Positions 9,291-18,895 of a stretch of 64,000 bases of DNA are shown piece by piece. The notes beneath the pieces were generated by a model that saw only the letters and a program-made list of their open reading frames with translations, had not been told where the DNA came from and ran no database searches. The translations under genes were made by a program, and so were the position numbers. This stretch comes from Celerinatantimonas diazotrophica (lineage in GTDB: Bacteria; Pseudomonadota; Gammaproteobacteria; Enterobacterales; Celerinatantimonadaceae): assembly GCF_004339545.1 (NCBI RefSeq), contig NZ_SMGD01000013.1:186001-250000 (forward strand), written 5' to 3'. How positions within the stretch are numbered: position 1 is the first letter of the stretch; each line of letters starts with the position of its first letter.

Positions 9291-9764
9291 TTACGCTAAC
9301 GTTTTAGTTACTTTCTCACACAGACCTTTCAGCATCATTAACTCTTCGGCAGGCAAGTTCATTTTGCAAAACATCGCATCCGGAATAGATAACGCTTTTT
9401 GTTTGACAGCCATACCTTGTTCTGTCAAAAAAAGCTCCTTAACACGTTCGTCCCTCTGGCTGACTCGGCGTTGAACTAGCTTTTTCCCTTCCAAACGTTT
9501 TAATAATGGCGTTAAGGTTCCTGAATCAAGGTGCAGCTTTTCTCCGAGTGTTTTAACATTAATACCATTAGATTGCCAAAGCACCATCATTACCAGGTAC
9601 TGCAGATAGGTTAAATCTAACTCAATAAGCAAAGGACGATAAGCTCTAACAATGGCGTTTGCTGCACTGTACAGTGCAAAACAGACCTGGTTATCGAGCA
9701 GCAACCCCTCATCATCTTCCGCCATATTTACCGCTTCTTTGGAAGGCTCTTTACACGGGTTCAT
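9291..9764 (-). CDS. ohrR: OhrR, organic-hydroperoxide-sensing MarR-family repressor
   Basis: Redox-sensing repressor of 157 residues. The sensing cysteine is Cys28 in the family motif DNQVCFALYSA, followed by RAYRPLLIELDLTYLQYLVM, which is characteristic of OhrR; the winged helix is at about 65-110 (LHLDSGTLTPLLKRLEGK, DERVKELFLT). Oxidation of the Cys releases DNA and de-represses peroxide-defence genes. No ohr peroxiredoxin gene is beside it; the adjacent glutathione peroxidase, which carries the same operator, is the likely target. The start has a GAGG eight bases upstream. Confidence 0.9.
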   Translation of the reverse strand: MNPCKEPSKEAVNMAEDDEGLLLDNQVCFALYSAANAIVRAYRPLLIELDLTYLQYLVMMVLWQSNGINVKTLGEKLHLDSGTLTPLLKRLEGKKLVQRRVSQRDERVKELFLTEQGMAVKQKALSIPDAMFCKMNLPAEELMMLKGLCEKVTKTLA

Positions 9765-9827
9765 TCACCATACCTCAAGTTCAAAACACAATCGTCTGTC
9801 TATCAGAATTGTAAGGTGATATAGCAT

Positions 9828-9852
9828 ATCGAACAATTATATTGCACACAAT
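9828..9852 (-). promoter_or_regulatory. Predicted OhrR autoregulatory operator
   Basis: The minus strand reads ATTGTGTGCAATATAATTG followed by TTCGAT, 64-88 bp before the ohrR start: the same spacing as the copy before the peroxidase gene. Two CAAT-N3-ATTG dyads (9834-9844 and 9850-9860) overlap it. Confidence 0.6.
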
Positions 9853-10053
9853 AAAATTGCAACACCTGATTAAAGGTATCAGCATGTTTAATCCTTTAAA
9901 TCGCTAACACAACGAGCATGAACATTGATTTAATAGTCACTTTTTACTATTATTAAAACTCAGGGTGATGGTGTTCCACCTTTTTCTAACCGTCGTTTTA
10001 CAACGAATAATGACACCTGATTTTATCTTTAGGCAGAGCTATCAGGTATCTTT

Positions 10054-11013
10054 ATGCAACAAAATAATCGCGCTTCCTCAACCCCTTTGGTCAATCCTAA
10101 CGAACCACTTATTCATGTTTTTGGCCATAGAAATCCAGACAGTGACAGTATATGTAGTTCTCTTGTAGTGGCCGACTGGCTCAATCAGCAAGGCCAACGA
10201 GCACAAGCTTTTCGCCAAGGCGAACTCAACTTTGAAACTCGCTATATTATTAAAGCTGCGGGAGCTCAGCAGCCACCACTGATTCAATCCCCGTTAAACA
10301 ACCAAAAAGTCTGGCTCGTTGATTTTACAGATGCCGAACAAGGCCCAAAAACACTACTAGAAAGTGACATTGTTGGAGTGATTGATCATCACCGATTAGG
10401 GACCATCGTCACTAAAAATCCGCCGAACGTCTGGATCCGTCCAGTTGGGTGTAGTGCGACCATTGTCTGGCAAATCATGACTCATGAAAGTGCGATGCAG
10501 TTAACTCGCACCCAAGCAACGTTATTGCTCGGGGCCATATTATCCGATACGGTAGCCCTATCTGGCCCGACAACAACGGAGTTGGATAAAAAAGCAGTGG
10601 CTGATTTAACGAAAACCTCTGAGCAGGATTACCAAAAATTTGTAACCGAGTTACTCAAAGCAAAAACAAATATTGCCGGACAAAGTGCCAAAACACTATT
10701 ACAGCGTGATGCTAAGAATTATCAAATTGCAGACAAAGCTATTTTATTAGCCCAACTTGAAGTTCAAGATTTAGCAGATGTTCAGGCACTATTACCTGAA
10801 CTCTTAGCACAAATGAAACAAGAGCGACTGACCAACAAATTAGATATGGTTGGATTAATACTCACTGATATTTGCGAGCACAACTCAGTTTTATATTTCT
10901 GTGATTCACAAAAAGCCAGTTCGGAACCGATTTCTTTACCTGGTGTTACCAGCCGTAAAAAAGAAGTGCTCCCTTGGCTGACTGATAGACTAAAAACGAT
11001 GACCCTTGGATAG
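10054..11013 (+). CDS. ppaC: Manganese-dependent inorganic pyrophosphatase (family II)
   Basis: Hydrolyses pyrophosphate to two phosphates in the cytoplasm. The 319-residue protein has the DHH-family metal motifs in order: HVFGHRNPDSDSICSS (residues 22-37), LVDFTDAEQ, VIDHHRLG (the DHH motif), SDTVALSGPTT, and the C-terminal SRKKEVLPWL substrate-binding motif of DHHA2. All metal ligands expected for family II are visible. The start ATG follows AGGTATCTTT. It is transcribed divergently from ohrR and ends before a hairpin terminator. Confidence 0.95.
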   Translation: MQQNNRASSTPLVNPNEPLIHVFGHRNPDSDSICSSLVVADWLNQQGQRAQAFRQGELNFETRYIIKAAGAQQPPLIQSPLNNQKVWLVDFTDAEQGPKTLLESDIVGVIDHHRLGTIVTKNPPNVWIRPVGCSATIVWQIMTHESAMQLTRTQATLLLGAILSDTVALSGPTTTELDKKAVADLTKTSEQDYQKFVTELLKAKTNIAGQSAKTLLQRDAKNYQIADKAILLAQLEVQDLADVQALLPELLAQMKQERLTNKLDMVGLILTDICEHNSVLYFCDSQKASSEPISLPGVTSRKKEVLPWLTDRLKTMTLG

Positions 11014-11567
11014 CTTATCTACCGGCCACATCCGCTAAGAGCCGATATAGCCCTAGTTTAAAAGACTAGCGGCTTTTGTCAGTAGCTAAAAAGCCATACA
11101 AACAATGCCTAAAGAAATAGCGCTTGCTCTTCGCATGAAATGTTTCGCCATATTTGACTTGGCCATTGAAAACAGACATTGTGCTATTGATGGAAGGCAT
11201 CTTATAAATGTCAGTCCCCTCGCCCGTTGCACCCCATTGACTCGCAACGATTCAAACGTAAGTAAGGTGAGTAAGGTAACTAAAGCCTTGCCAAAGATTT
11301 AAGCCAGATCAATATCCACTCGGCAACTGACAATTTCCCCCTTTCATCTATTGACCTTCACGATCGTAAGGTCTATGATTCTCCACGTTTTTTATATCTG
11401 ATTGAACAAAACCTTGCTCATAAGATTCGGGACGGTTGCCCCCTTTTGTTCGTCATATACTTAAAGGAATATCGGTTCCTTATGGATAGGGAATGGTGGT
11501 TGAATGAATTCAGCGATTTATCATCCCCAACCTCAATAATACATATTCCTTAAAAACATCTAAGAGT
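11014..11567. other. Gap between ppaC and tRNA-Thr
   Basis: Contains the ppaC terminator. A 65-codon frame at 11105-11302 has no recognisable domain or good ribosome-binding site and is not called as a gene. The remainder shows nothing I can assign. Confidence 0.4.
11040..11077 (+). terminator. Terminator of ppaC
   Basis: AGCCG / CGGCT plus an inner CTAGT / ACTAG stem, interrupted by an 8-base bulge on the left arm, followed by TTTTG. Lies 27 bp after the stop codon. Confidence 0.55.
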
Positions 11568-11643
<76 letters not shown>

Positions 11644-11926
11644 TTTTTCACAGATTTTAAGCGCTCTTTATGTTATTTCTGAATCTTTTTTCGTGAAATT
11701 TCATCGTTATTTGTATGTCACTTTCCTACTCTTAAAAGAACCGACGAATAAGGTCCTCAAAGCTCATAGAGCCCTAGCTGCGATCTAGCATTGAGCTGTT
11801 TGATACACGATGGAAAGAGTTCATAATCGATTTAAACGCTATCACTGCGAATTGTCCCAATGGCGGCTCCTCTAGGGGACATCTAAGTGGTTGATGCCCC
11901 CTCAAACCGAGTTATCACGACTCAAA

Positions 11927-13255
11927 TCAAATATTACTATTATTATTTAGTTGTAAGTTTTCAACCGCACCAGAAACGTCATCTGCGCCTTTATGGATCT
12001 CATTCATAATTGCTGATACCTCAGCAATTTTGCTATTCGTATCAGAAGCCACAGAAGATACGCCTTGAATGGTTTCAACAATTTCATTCGTTAATTTCAG
12101 ATTCTGTTGAACGACTTTGTTAATATTTCCCGTTGATGTCGACGTTCGTGTTGCAAGTTGTCTTACTTCATCCGCAACCACAGCAAACCCTCGGCCTTGC
12201 TCGCCAGCTCGAGCCGCTTCAATGGCAGCGTTCAGAGCTAACAGGTTCGTTTGTTCAGCAATACCACTAATCGTATTCACAATATTAGATACATCATCTG
12301 ACAAAGTTACTAACTGATTCAGTTTTTCAATTGCTGAAATCACAGTATCATTCATGTAGTCCGCTAATTGGACACAACGTTGCAAGTTTTCATTACCTTG
12401 TTCAGCAACTTGGGCAGTTTCAACCGCAGTACTATACGCAATATGTGCCGCATCTTTGACTGTCTGTTCATGCTCCACATCTTCAGTGATATCAACCGCA
12501 AACTTCACTATGCGATAAACTTTACCATCAGCATTTACAATGGGGCAATAAGAAGCCTGAATCCATACCTCTTCGCCATACTTGGTTTTGCGCCGAAAAC
12601 GCCCCGAATAAGCACGAGAATTCGATAACTGCTGCCAAAAATCAGGATGTTGTTGATAAAAGTCATCAAAACAAAATATGCGATGATGCTGCCCTACGAC
12701 TTCTTCTGCCGTATATCCCAGAACATTTAAAAAATTATTATTGGCAAAAGTCACAGTGCCATCATTAGTAAACTCAATCATGGCATAGGTTTTGTTTAAT
12801 GCGGTAAATACATCTGCCATTCGCTGGGATTCAATGTGTTGATTTGTCACATCGGATGCTATTTTAATGAATCCAGTTACTTTACCCTCTTCATATATCG
12901 GGAAATAGGTCGCTTCCAGAATAATCAACGACCCATCTTTTTTATAGCGATAAAACGTTCCGTCTTTTTTGATCCCATTGGCCAAATCCTTCCAATGTTG
13001 TCGATATGCAGCACTCTCAGCATCTTTCTTTGCACAAAATATACGGTGATGTTCCCCTTTTATTTCATCCAGGGTATATCCCATCGCCGACAAGAAGATA
13101 TCATTGGCATCAACTATATAACCTTCAACATCAAACTCTATCATGGCAATGTATTTTCGGATTGAATCCACAATATGAGTATCACGATTGACAACCGCTG
13201 TGGCTGACTTGGCTTTACCTGAACGTCCGCTAAAAAACATGCAGCTTTTCTCCAA
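11927..13255 (-). CDS. Soluble PAS-PAS chemoreceptor (BdlA-like)
   Basis: Cytoplasmic methyl-accepting-type receptor of 442 residues with no membrane helix. PAS domain 1 is at about residues 33-140 and PAS domain 2 at about 150-260 (both with the [16 protein letters not shown] / [16 protein letters not shown] signature), followed by a signalling domain with [20 protein letters not shown] near 330-350. The order and length match Pseudomonas BdlA, which affects biofilm dispersal, but the substrate or cofactor cannot be inferred. The C-terminus after the signalling tip is short ([10 protein letters not shown]). It stands alone, with no che genes nearby. Confidence 0.88.
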   Translation of the reverse strand: MEKSCMFFSGRSGKAKSATAVVNRDTHIVDSIRKYIAMIEFDVEGYIVDANDIFLSAMGYTLDEIKGEHHRIFCAKKDAESAAYRQHWKDLANGIKKDGTFYRYKKDGSLIILEATYFPIYEEGKVTGFIKIASDVTNQHIESQRMADVFTALNKTYAMIEFTNDGTVTFANNNFLNVLGYTAEEVVGQHHRIFCFDDFYQQHPDFWQQLSNSRAYSGRFRRKTKYGEEVWIQASYCPIVNADGKVYRIVKFAVDITEDVEHEQTVKDAAHIAYSTAVETAQVAEQGNENLQRCVQLADYMNDTVISAIEKLNQLVTLSDDVSNIVNTISGIAEQTNLLALNAAIEAARAGEQGRGFAVVADEVRQLATRTSTSTGNINKVVQQNLKLTNEIVETIQGVSSVASDTNSKIAEVSAIMNEIHKGADDVSGAVENLQLNNNSNI

Positions 13256-13777
13256 TGAACAGAGTATTTCTTCTCATAATAGTTCAATGGTTAAAAAACC
13301 ATGTTTTTTTTTAAGAAAAAAGTCAATATAAATGGCAAACAAGGGAATAGTTGTGAATAAAATACCAAACTAGCAGTAATATGCTCAGTTAGGTCGTTCT
13401 TAGAGACAATAAACAATTAAATTAAGGGCTGTTGAAATAACCGAACATAAATACCGAGTGTTCGGCTCAAAGAGATAACGGCTGAAGTAAATAATAACTG
13501 CAAATGGATACGACTAACCTAAAATCTCCCCCAATGTCGGTTCATTCCAATGAATCGCGTTGTTAAATTTGTTGTAATGAATGACCAGCTAAAAAAAGGT
13601 TCACGACAACCTCAGGGCGGCAATTCAAAATGCCAGTGCATAGGAATAGCCAAATTCATGAGTCACGCAAAATTTCGAAAAATAGGATGCAAACCAAATC
13701 ATCCTATTCACACTAATAATAAAACTTACCTCGCGTGGATTTTGAAACAACGCCACACGAGGTAAGGTAAGTGACAA
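13256..13777. other. 522-bp gap, chemoreceptor promoter and ABC-transporter terminator
   Basis: Contains the terminator at 13725-13766. A 71-codon plus-strand frame (13550-13765) ends inside this hairpin, matches nothing I recognise and is not called. Confidence 0.45.
13725..13766 (-). terminator. Terminator of the fused ABC transporter operon
   Basis: CTTACCTCG-c-GTGG pairs with CCAC-a-CGAGGTAAG around a 14-base loop; on the minus strand the hairpin is followed by TTTTATTATTA. It lies 12 bp after the stop codon of the ABC gene. Confidence 0.7.
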
Positions 13778-15850
13778 CTAACGGGTCGTTTCACCACGCC
13801 GACGAACCACCACATCGACGGTAATCGCGGCAAGCAAGACAACGGCGGTTGCCATTAACTGCACTGCGGCAGGCAGCCCCAGCAGAGCCATACCATTGAC
13901 AATTGCAGCGATCACCACACCACCAAGTACCGCATGTAATGGATGACCACGGCCACCAAACAAGCTAGTACCACCGATTACGGCTGTAGCGACCACATAC
14001 AAGACAATGGTCCCGCCATCAAAACTGGTAGAGATGGAACGCAAGCGAGAAGCGTAAATAATCCCACCGATACCGGCTGTGACCGAAGCTAACGTAAAGG
14101 CTAGTAACCTAATCTTCGCCAAATTAATCCCGGCTCGGCGGGCTGCTTCAGCATTGCCTCCGATGGCATATAGATAACGTCCAAACCGCAATTTACCCAG
14201 TAATACAGCCCAAGCGCACAAAACCACAAAGACAATAGGGATAACCCACGGCATACCATTGATTGGAAAACGGACAATGCCACGATTAGCGTTAAAGATC
14301 AGCATTAAAACCAATCCAGCCAAGATAGCCGCAGCAATTTTAAGCCAAGATAGCCCAACTGGAGGAGCCACTAAGCCGCTAGCACGGCGCAATCCATCGC
14401 GGCGCAGGGTAAACACACTAAAGCCGAGGATAACTAAGATAGTAACAATCCACCCCACCGTTGGGGAGAGCGTACCATTAGCAAAATTATTGATGACATT
14501 ACTATTAATTGGAATAGTTCCCCCCGTCCCCAATAACTGGATCATTAACCCTTGAAAGCCCAGTAATCCGGCAAGTGTCACGACAAATGACGGCAGTTTT
14601 AAGCGTGTGATTAAGAGGCCTTGGAACACCCCTAAAGCACCGCTGACACATAATGCCGCAATCACTGCCAGTGGCCAGCTCCACCCAAACGATGGCTGTA
14701 CCAGTACAGTGGCAACTGTGGCACCAATCCCTGCCACAAACCCCAGTGATAAGTCAATCTCCCCTAAAATTAAGATGAATACTTCACCCATCCCAATCAG
14801 CATAAACACTGCACCTTGGACTAATAAATTCACTAAATTGCCTGAAGAGAGGAATTTATCATTTTGGGTTTGGAAGATTGCCGCAATCAGAATCATTCCC
14901 AGTAGCACAGGTAATACACCACTTTGCCCTGCGAGAATTTTCGCCCATACCGATTTAAGGTAACTGCCTAGGGTGCCCACTTCATTACTGACAACCACAG
15001 CGGAACCATGGTTCTGACTAGCTTGCTTTTTGGCATTTTCGACTGCAATCGAGGGGGCTGCAGGTGGCGCTTGATCAGTTGCCACAACATGATCACTTTT
15101 ACCCGTAGTCATTAACTCCACGACGCGCTGCGTGTCAAAACTTTCAGTAGGCCCTTCACCTACCATTTTTCCCAAACGCAACACGGCAACCCGATCAGCG
15201 ACCGCGAAAACATCATTGAGGTTATGTGAGATCATCAGAACGGCCAAGCCTTGATCAGCCAACCGCCGCACCAGTTCAAGAACTTGGCCTGTCTGTGCGA
15301 CGCCCAATGCAGCAGTGGGTTCATCTAAGATTACTAATTTAGAGTTCCACATCACCGCTTTGGCGACCGCAATGGATTGACGTTGCCCACCAGAAAGCGA
15401 GGCTACTGGCTGACGAATGGAACGCAGTGTCGTTACCCGCAGACTCGATAGCGTCTCAGCAGCTTCACGTTCCATCGCATCTTCATTAAGTAGCTTCCCA
15501 CTTAAGCGTTCACGACCCAAGAACATATTTTGCACAACATCTAAGTTGTCACAAAGCGCCAAATCTTGATAAACCACCTCAATGCCAAGTTGCGCAGAAT
15601 CGCGTGGAGAGCGAATTCGCACATGTTCACCTTGCCATCGGATTTCACCGCCATCCGCTTCGTGAATACCTGCTATAGATTTCACTAACACCGATTTACC
15701 GGCACCGTTATCTCCCACTAGGGCAGTCACCTGCCCGAGTGGGACGTCAAGATCAACGCCACTTAATGCCTGTACTGCACCAAAGTGTTTTTCTAACCCT
15801 CTGATTTGCAATAACGCCGGCTCGCTTCGTTGTTGTGTTGTGTTTTGCAT
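13778..15850 (-). CDS. Sugar ABC transporter: fused ATPase and XylH-like permease
   Basis: One 690-residue chain joins two normally separate subunits of a CUT2-type importer. Residues about 14-245 are the ATPase: Walker A GDNGAGKS (46-53), signature LSGGQRQ, Walker B LDEPTAALGVAQT, switch His in MISHN. After a linker of about 60 polar residues, residues about 310-690 form a permease with eight to ten helices and the family segments GEIDLSLGFVAGIG and YAIGGNAEAARRAGI. The binding protein gene is immediately upstream (8-bp gap). Base composition is richer in G+C than neighbouring genes, suggesting acquisition. The substrate is probably a pentose or related sugar, not proven. Confidence 0.88.
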   Translation of the reverse strand: MQNTTQQRSEPALLQIRGLEKHFGAVQALSGVDLDVPLGQVTALVGDNGAGKSVLVKSIAGIHEADGGEIRWQGEHVRIRSPRDSAQLGIEVVYQDLALCDNLDVVQNMFLGRERLSGKLLNEDAMEREAAETLSSLRVTTLRSIRQPVASLSGGQRQSIAVAKAVMWNSKLVILDEPTAALGVAQTGQVLELVRRLADQGLAVLMISHNLNDVFAVADRVAVLRLGKMVGEGPTESFDTQRVVELMTTGKSDHVVATDQAPPAAPSIAVENAKKQASQNHGSAVVVSNEVGTLGSYLKSVWAKILAGQSGVLPVLLGMILIAAIFQTQNDKFLSSGNLVNLLVQGAVFMLIGMGEVFILILGEIDLSLGFVAGIGATVATVLVQPSFGWSWPLAVIAALCVSGALGVFQGLLITRLKLPSFVVTLAGLLGFQGLMIQLLGTGGTIPINSNVINNFANGTLSPTVGWIVTILVILGFSVFTLRRDGLRRASGLVAPPVGLSWLKIAAAILAGLVLMLIFNANRGIVRFPINGMPWVIPIVFVVLCAWAVLLGKLRFGRYLYAIGGNAEAARRAGINLAKIRLLAFTLASVTAGIGGIIYASRLRSISTSFDGGTIVLYVVATAVIGGTSLFGGRGHPLHAVLGGVVIAAIVNGMALLGLPAAVQLMATAVVLLAAITVDVVVRRRGETTR

Positions 15851-15857
15851 AAGATTC

Positions 15858-17087
15858 CTATGGATTTATATGCGCGTCTTTGCACGCTTTAGCCATTCCT
15901 TCGCCACTACACAGTTTTGCAGCTTTCACAAAACCATCTTTTATGACTGTGCTTTTAACGTTTTTGGGAGTTACCCAAATCGGCGAGGCCAAAACTGAAG
16001 GAACTGACTTGCCTGTTTTCGAATCCATCGTTTTACCATTGACTAAACTTTTAGGAGGCTCTACTCCCGCACGCAAATAGATAGCTAGTGCCGCGGCAGC
16101 TTGTGCTTCTAAATAGATAGGTTTGTAGACCGTGCCACATTGATAACCACTAAGAATATTTTGAATCCCAGTTAATGTTGCATCTTGGCCCGTGGTCGGA
16201 AACGTATGAGGCGGTACCTTCAAGGTTTTTAGATAAGCAATCACGGCGTTCGCATTACCATCATTAGGCGTGACGACTGCATTCATATCGGGGTGGGCAG
16301 TAAACTGCTGTTGGAAAGTCGTTTGAGCAACCGCCGGATCCCAACTCCCTGCAGGTTCGCCAACATTCACATAAGCACCAGATTTAAATTTATGTTGCAA
16401 TACACTCATATACCCTTTACGGAACAACGTGGCATTGTTATCGGTTGGGGCACCGCTCATCACTAACACATGAGGTTTTTTGACTTTCCAATCCACAATA
16501 CATTGTTCAAGCCCACGACCAATGAGTTTACCCACTTCGACATTGTTAAAACTCACATAGTAATCGCGACTACCACCTAAGGTGATTCGATCATAATCAA
16601 TAACGGGTACCCCATGGGATTTAGCATATTGTTCAATAGCGGCTCCCCCCCCGGACGAGATGGGGTCAACTAACAAAACACTAGCGCCTTGAGCAATATC
16701 CGACTGGGCGAGAGTGAGCTGAGTGGCCTCACTGCCTTGTGCATTGCTGATCATATATTGATCTGGTTTTAACCCCGCAGCTTTAAATGCTTGCTCCAAA
16801 TAGGGTTGGTCAAATGACGTATAACGAGCCGATGTCGTCGTCGCTGGGAGAATGACTCCAATCTTCCCTGAACCTTTTTTAACAATGTCTTTCAGTTGGC
16901 TCATCGCACTAAAGTTAGGAGAAAAATCGTGCACAGAAATAGCCGCTTGCGCGCAATTGGCAATACCAAGTCCAATCAGGGCAACAAAGGTGCTAATACA
17001 ATGAATACGCCGATGATTAGCACGACGCTTACGATAATTCGCAACCGGTCTTGTTTTGTTTTGCAATGTAGGTGATCTAGATACCAT
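15858..17087 (-). CDS. Sugar ABC transporter substrate-binding protein (XylF-like)
   Basis: Periplasmic binding protein of 409 residues for the fused ABC transporter encoded next. A long basic N-region precedes the signal-peptide core (STFVALIGLGIANCAQA), with cleavage probably after AQA at about residue 49. The mature protein is a two-lobed periplasmic-binding fold with IGVILPATTTSARYTSFDQP, LLVDPISSGGGAAIEQYAK and VIDYDRITLGGSRDYYVSFN, which resemble D-xylose-binding proteins. GGAGCGGAAC precedes the ATG. Two Cys pairs near the C-terminal part may form disulfides. Confidence 0.88.
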   Translation of the reverse strand: MVSRSPTLQNKTRPVANYRKRRANHRRIHCISTFVALIGLGIANCAQAAISVHDFSPNFSAMSQLKDIVKKGSGKIGVILPATTTSARYTSFDQPYLEQAFKAAGLKPDQYMISNAQGSEATQLTLAQSDIAQGASVLLVDPISSGGGAAIEQYAKSHGVPVIDYDRITLGGSRDYYVSFNNVEVGKLIGRGLEQCIVDWKVKKPHVLVMSGAPTDNNATLFRKGYMSVLQHKFKSGAYVNVGEPAGSWDPAVAQTTFQQQFTAHPDMNAVVTPNDGNANAVIAYLKTLKVPPHTFPTTGQDATLTGIQNILSGYQCGTVYKPIYLEAQAAAALAIYLRAGVEPPKSLVNGKTMDSKTGKSVPSVLASPIWVTPKNVKSTVIKDGFVKAAKLCSGEGMAKACKDAHINP

Positions 17088-17284
17088 GTTCCGCTCCGCT
17101 ATATTTTATGAGGGAAATTCGAATTGCTCGAATTGTCCTACCTTTGTTCATCAAAACCATCAAAAGTGACAGAGACTGCGAGCATCAGAACGCAGCCTAA
17201 TGATCTGTAGTATGGTGAAGGGAAGCATGTGAAAATGTGAGTTACTCGATGAATGTTACTATCAGGTTAAAATATAATTAAAAT

Positions 17285-17300
17285 AGTGTAATGAATCACA
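17285..17300. promoter_or_regulatory. Possible CRP site
   Basis: AGTGT-N6-TCACA matches 8 of 10 consensus half-site bases. It is about 200 bp upstream of the binding-protein gene, consistent with, but not proof of, catabolite control. Confidence 0.3.
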
Positions 17301-17466
17301 TTTTTGATGATGGTTATATCAATAGCAATCCACAGTTTGCTGAATTCACTCCAACATCATTGCCATCCTAAAAATGGACGGCCGTTGCTGTGATTGCTGC
17401 AAATGCAAAATCAGTGCATAGGCCAAAAGAAGCACCAATTAGACGTAATATCGTCCTCATCAGATA

Positions 17467-17490
17467 CCTTTGCACATCTACGTGCAAAGG
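17467..17490 (-). terminator. Hairpin downstream of qorB
   Basis: CCTTTGCAC and GTGCAAAGG form a perfect 9-bp stem with a 6-base loop, 8 bp after the qorB stop. No T-run follows. Confidence 0.45.
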
Positions 17491-17498
17491 CAAACAAT

Positions 17499-18350
17499 TT
17501 AAAGGCTGGCTCTTACCATTTCACGAATGGAGCGGGTTGGATGGCCTATTAGCTTGCTTAACTCATGGCTATCATCAAACAATCCTCCTTGCGAAGCACC
17601 TTTATCTGAATTAGCCAAAACACTTGCAAGAGGTTTAGGGATGCCGGCCCCTTCAAGGGCTTTAGCAAAATCACTTACAGCCATATCGATATATGGAATT
17701 TGTTGGCCAGATTCCTCACTGATTATTTCGCATAACTGTGTCAGTGTATAACTTTCATCACCGGCTAATTCATAAACTTCCCCGCTTTGAACATGCTGAC
17801 TGGTAAGTACTGCCACAGCAGCTTCCGCATAGTCTTCGCGAGCAGCCGAACTAATCTTGCCATTTTTCGCACAGCCAATAAATCCACCGTTTGCCAACGA
17901 AGGCGCAATACTAGCCAGATAGTTTTCGCTATACCACCCATTACGCAGCAGCACGTGGGGAATATTAGCTTGTTTTAAATAGGCCTCCGTTGCAACGTGC
18001 TCTTCGGCAAGCATTAATTCAGAAGTATCAGCATGCAATAGACTGGTATAGGCAATTAATTCAACGCCCGAGCGTTTAGCCGCATCGATCACATTCTTAT
18101 GCTGTACGCTGCGCTGACCGACTTCGCTTGAAGAGATCAGTAGCAATTTAGTAACCCCTTTTAACGCGCCATCCAATGTCTCTGGTTTTGAATAATCAGC
18201 TTGACGAACTTCAACTCCTAACTCTTTTAAAGTATTCGCTTTTTCCGGACTACGGGCTAATGCAATAACACTCTCACCCGCAATGTTCTGTAGTAAATGC
18301 TTAATGACTAATTGGCCTAGCTGGCCTGTTGCACCAGTGATTGCAATCAT
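17499..18350 (-). CDS. qorB: NAD(P)H:quinone oxidoreductase, QorB/NmrA family
   Basis: Cytoplasmic quinone reductase of 283 residues with an atypical short-chain-dehydrogenase fold. The Rossmann motif ITGATGQLGQLV is at residues 4-15, followed by VIALARSPEKA (NADP-binding Arg), VTKLLLISSSEVGQR, and LLRNGWYSENY, all typical of E. coli QorB (YtfG). It would detoxify quinones with NAD(P)H. It is transcribed divergently from an HxlR-type regulator, the standard ytfG/ytfH arrangement; paired TACT-N7/8-AGTA sites lie between them. Confidence 0.92.
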   Translation of the reverse strand: MIAITGATGQLGQLVIKHLLQNIAGESVIALARSPEKANTLKELGVEVRQADYSKPETLDGALKGVTKLLLISSSEVGQRSVQHKNVIDAAKRSGVELIAYTSLLHADTSELMLAEEHVATEAYLKQANIPHVLLRNGWYSENYLASIAPSLANGGFIGCAKNGKISSAAREDYAEAAVAVLTSQHVQSGEVYELAGDESYTLTQLCEIISEESGQQIPYIDMAVSDFAKALEGAGIPKPLASVLANSDKGASQGGLFDDSHELSKLIGHPTRSIREMVRASL

Positions 18351-18409
18351 ATTTTCCTCCGCGATTGGCTTTCAATAAGCTCGATTTTGTTTAGCCTGCC
18401 ATATATACT

Positions 18410-18442
18410 TACTATTTGTTAGTACGTACTTTTAGGTAAGTA
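18410..18442. promoter_or_regulatory. Predicted HxlR/YodB-type operator pair
   Basis: Two direct copies of a TACT-spacer-AGTA dyad: TACTATTTGTTAGTA at 18410-18424 and TACT-N8-AGTA at 18427-18442. This is the form of operator known for quinone-sensing HxlR regulators such as YodB. It lies between divergent qorB and qorR and could control both. Confidence 0.6.
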
Positions 18443-18466
18443 TGGATCTCAGACTAGGAAATCATC

Positions 18467-18895
18467 ATGAGCAGCGATATAAGAGCGTCATTAACCGATA
18501 AATTTAGTCGTGGCAATGTGCTCGTCAAAGAATGTCCATCACGCGGTGTACTGCAAGATATCACTAGCCGGTGGGCTGTACTGATTCTCTTCTCGTTACT
18601 GGATGGCACACATCGATTTAGTGAATTAAGAAAAAGAATTACGGGAGTCAGTGAAAAAATGTTGTCTCAAACATTACAGTCACTAGAGGCGGATGGATTT
18701 ATACTACGAATTGCCCACCCAGTGATCCCACCTCATGTCGAATATCAACTGACTGAACATGGCATCGAAGTTGGCAAACGAGTGGCAGAGCTAGTGGACT
18801 GGATCGAAGTCAATATTGAAGACATATTACAATCCAAAAACCGGTATACTCTTGCGAAATCAAATAAAATGAATGATTCCGAACGCAGCGCTTAG
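18467..18895 (+). CDS. HxlR-family redox/quinone-sensing regulator (QorR/YtfH-like)
   Basis: Winged-helix regulator of 142 residues. The family N-terminus with a single conserved Cys (KECPSRGVLQDITSRW, Cys24) is present; in QorR/YodB the equivalent Cys senses quinones and diamide. The DNA-binding part is FSELRKRITGVSEKMLSQTL, with the wing near PPHVEYQLTEHG. Divergent placement from qorB and the intergenic operator pair support local repression of qorB. The tail (NRYTLAKSNKMNDSERSA) is variable. Confidence 0.9.
   Translation: MSSDIRASLTDKFSRGNVLVKECPSRGVLQDITSRWAVLILFSLLDGTHRFSELRKRITGVSEKMLSQTLQSLEADGFILRIAHPVIPPHVEYQLTEHGIEVGKRVAELVDWIEVNIEDILQSKNRYTLAKSNKMNDSERSA

Larger units (their letters stand above)
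17088..17498. other. 411-bp gap before the fused-ABC operon
   Basis: Holds a possible CRP site (17285-17300) and a hairpin near the end of qorB. No gene is supported; the 74-codon plus-strand frame at 17390 overlaps qorB and is a shadow. Confidence 0.4.

Noticed and set aside
11105-11302. 65-codon frame after ppaC
   Set aside because: No domain, no ribosome-binding site and composition like the gap around it.
13550-13765. 71-codon frame before the fused ABC gene
   Set aside because: It ends within the ABC operon terminator and shows no recognisable protein features.
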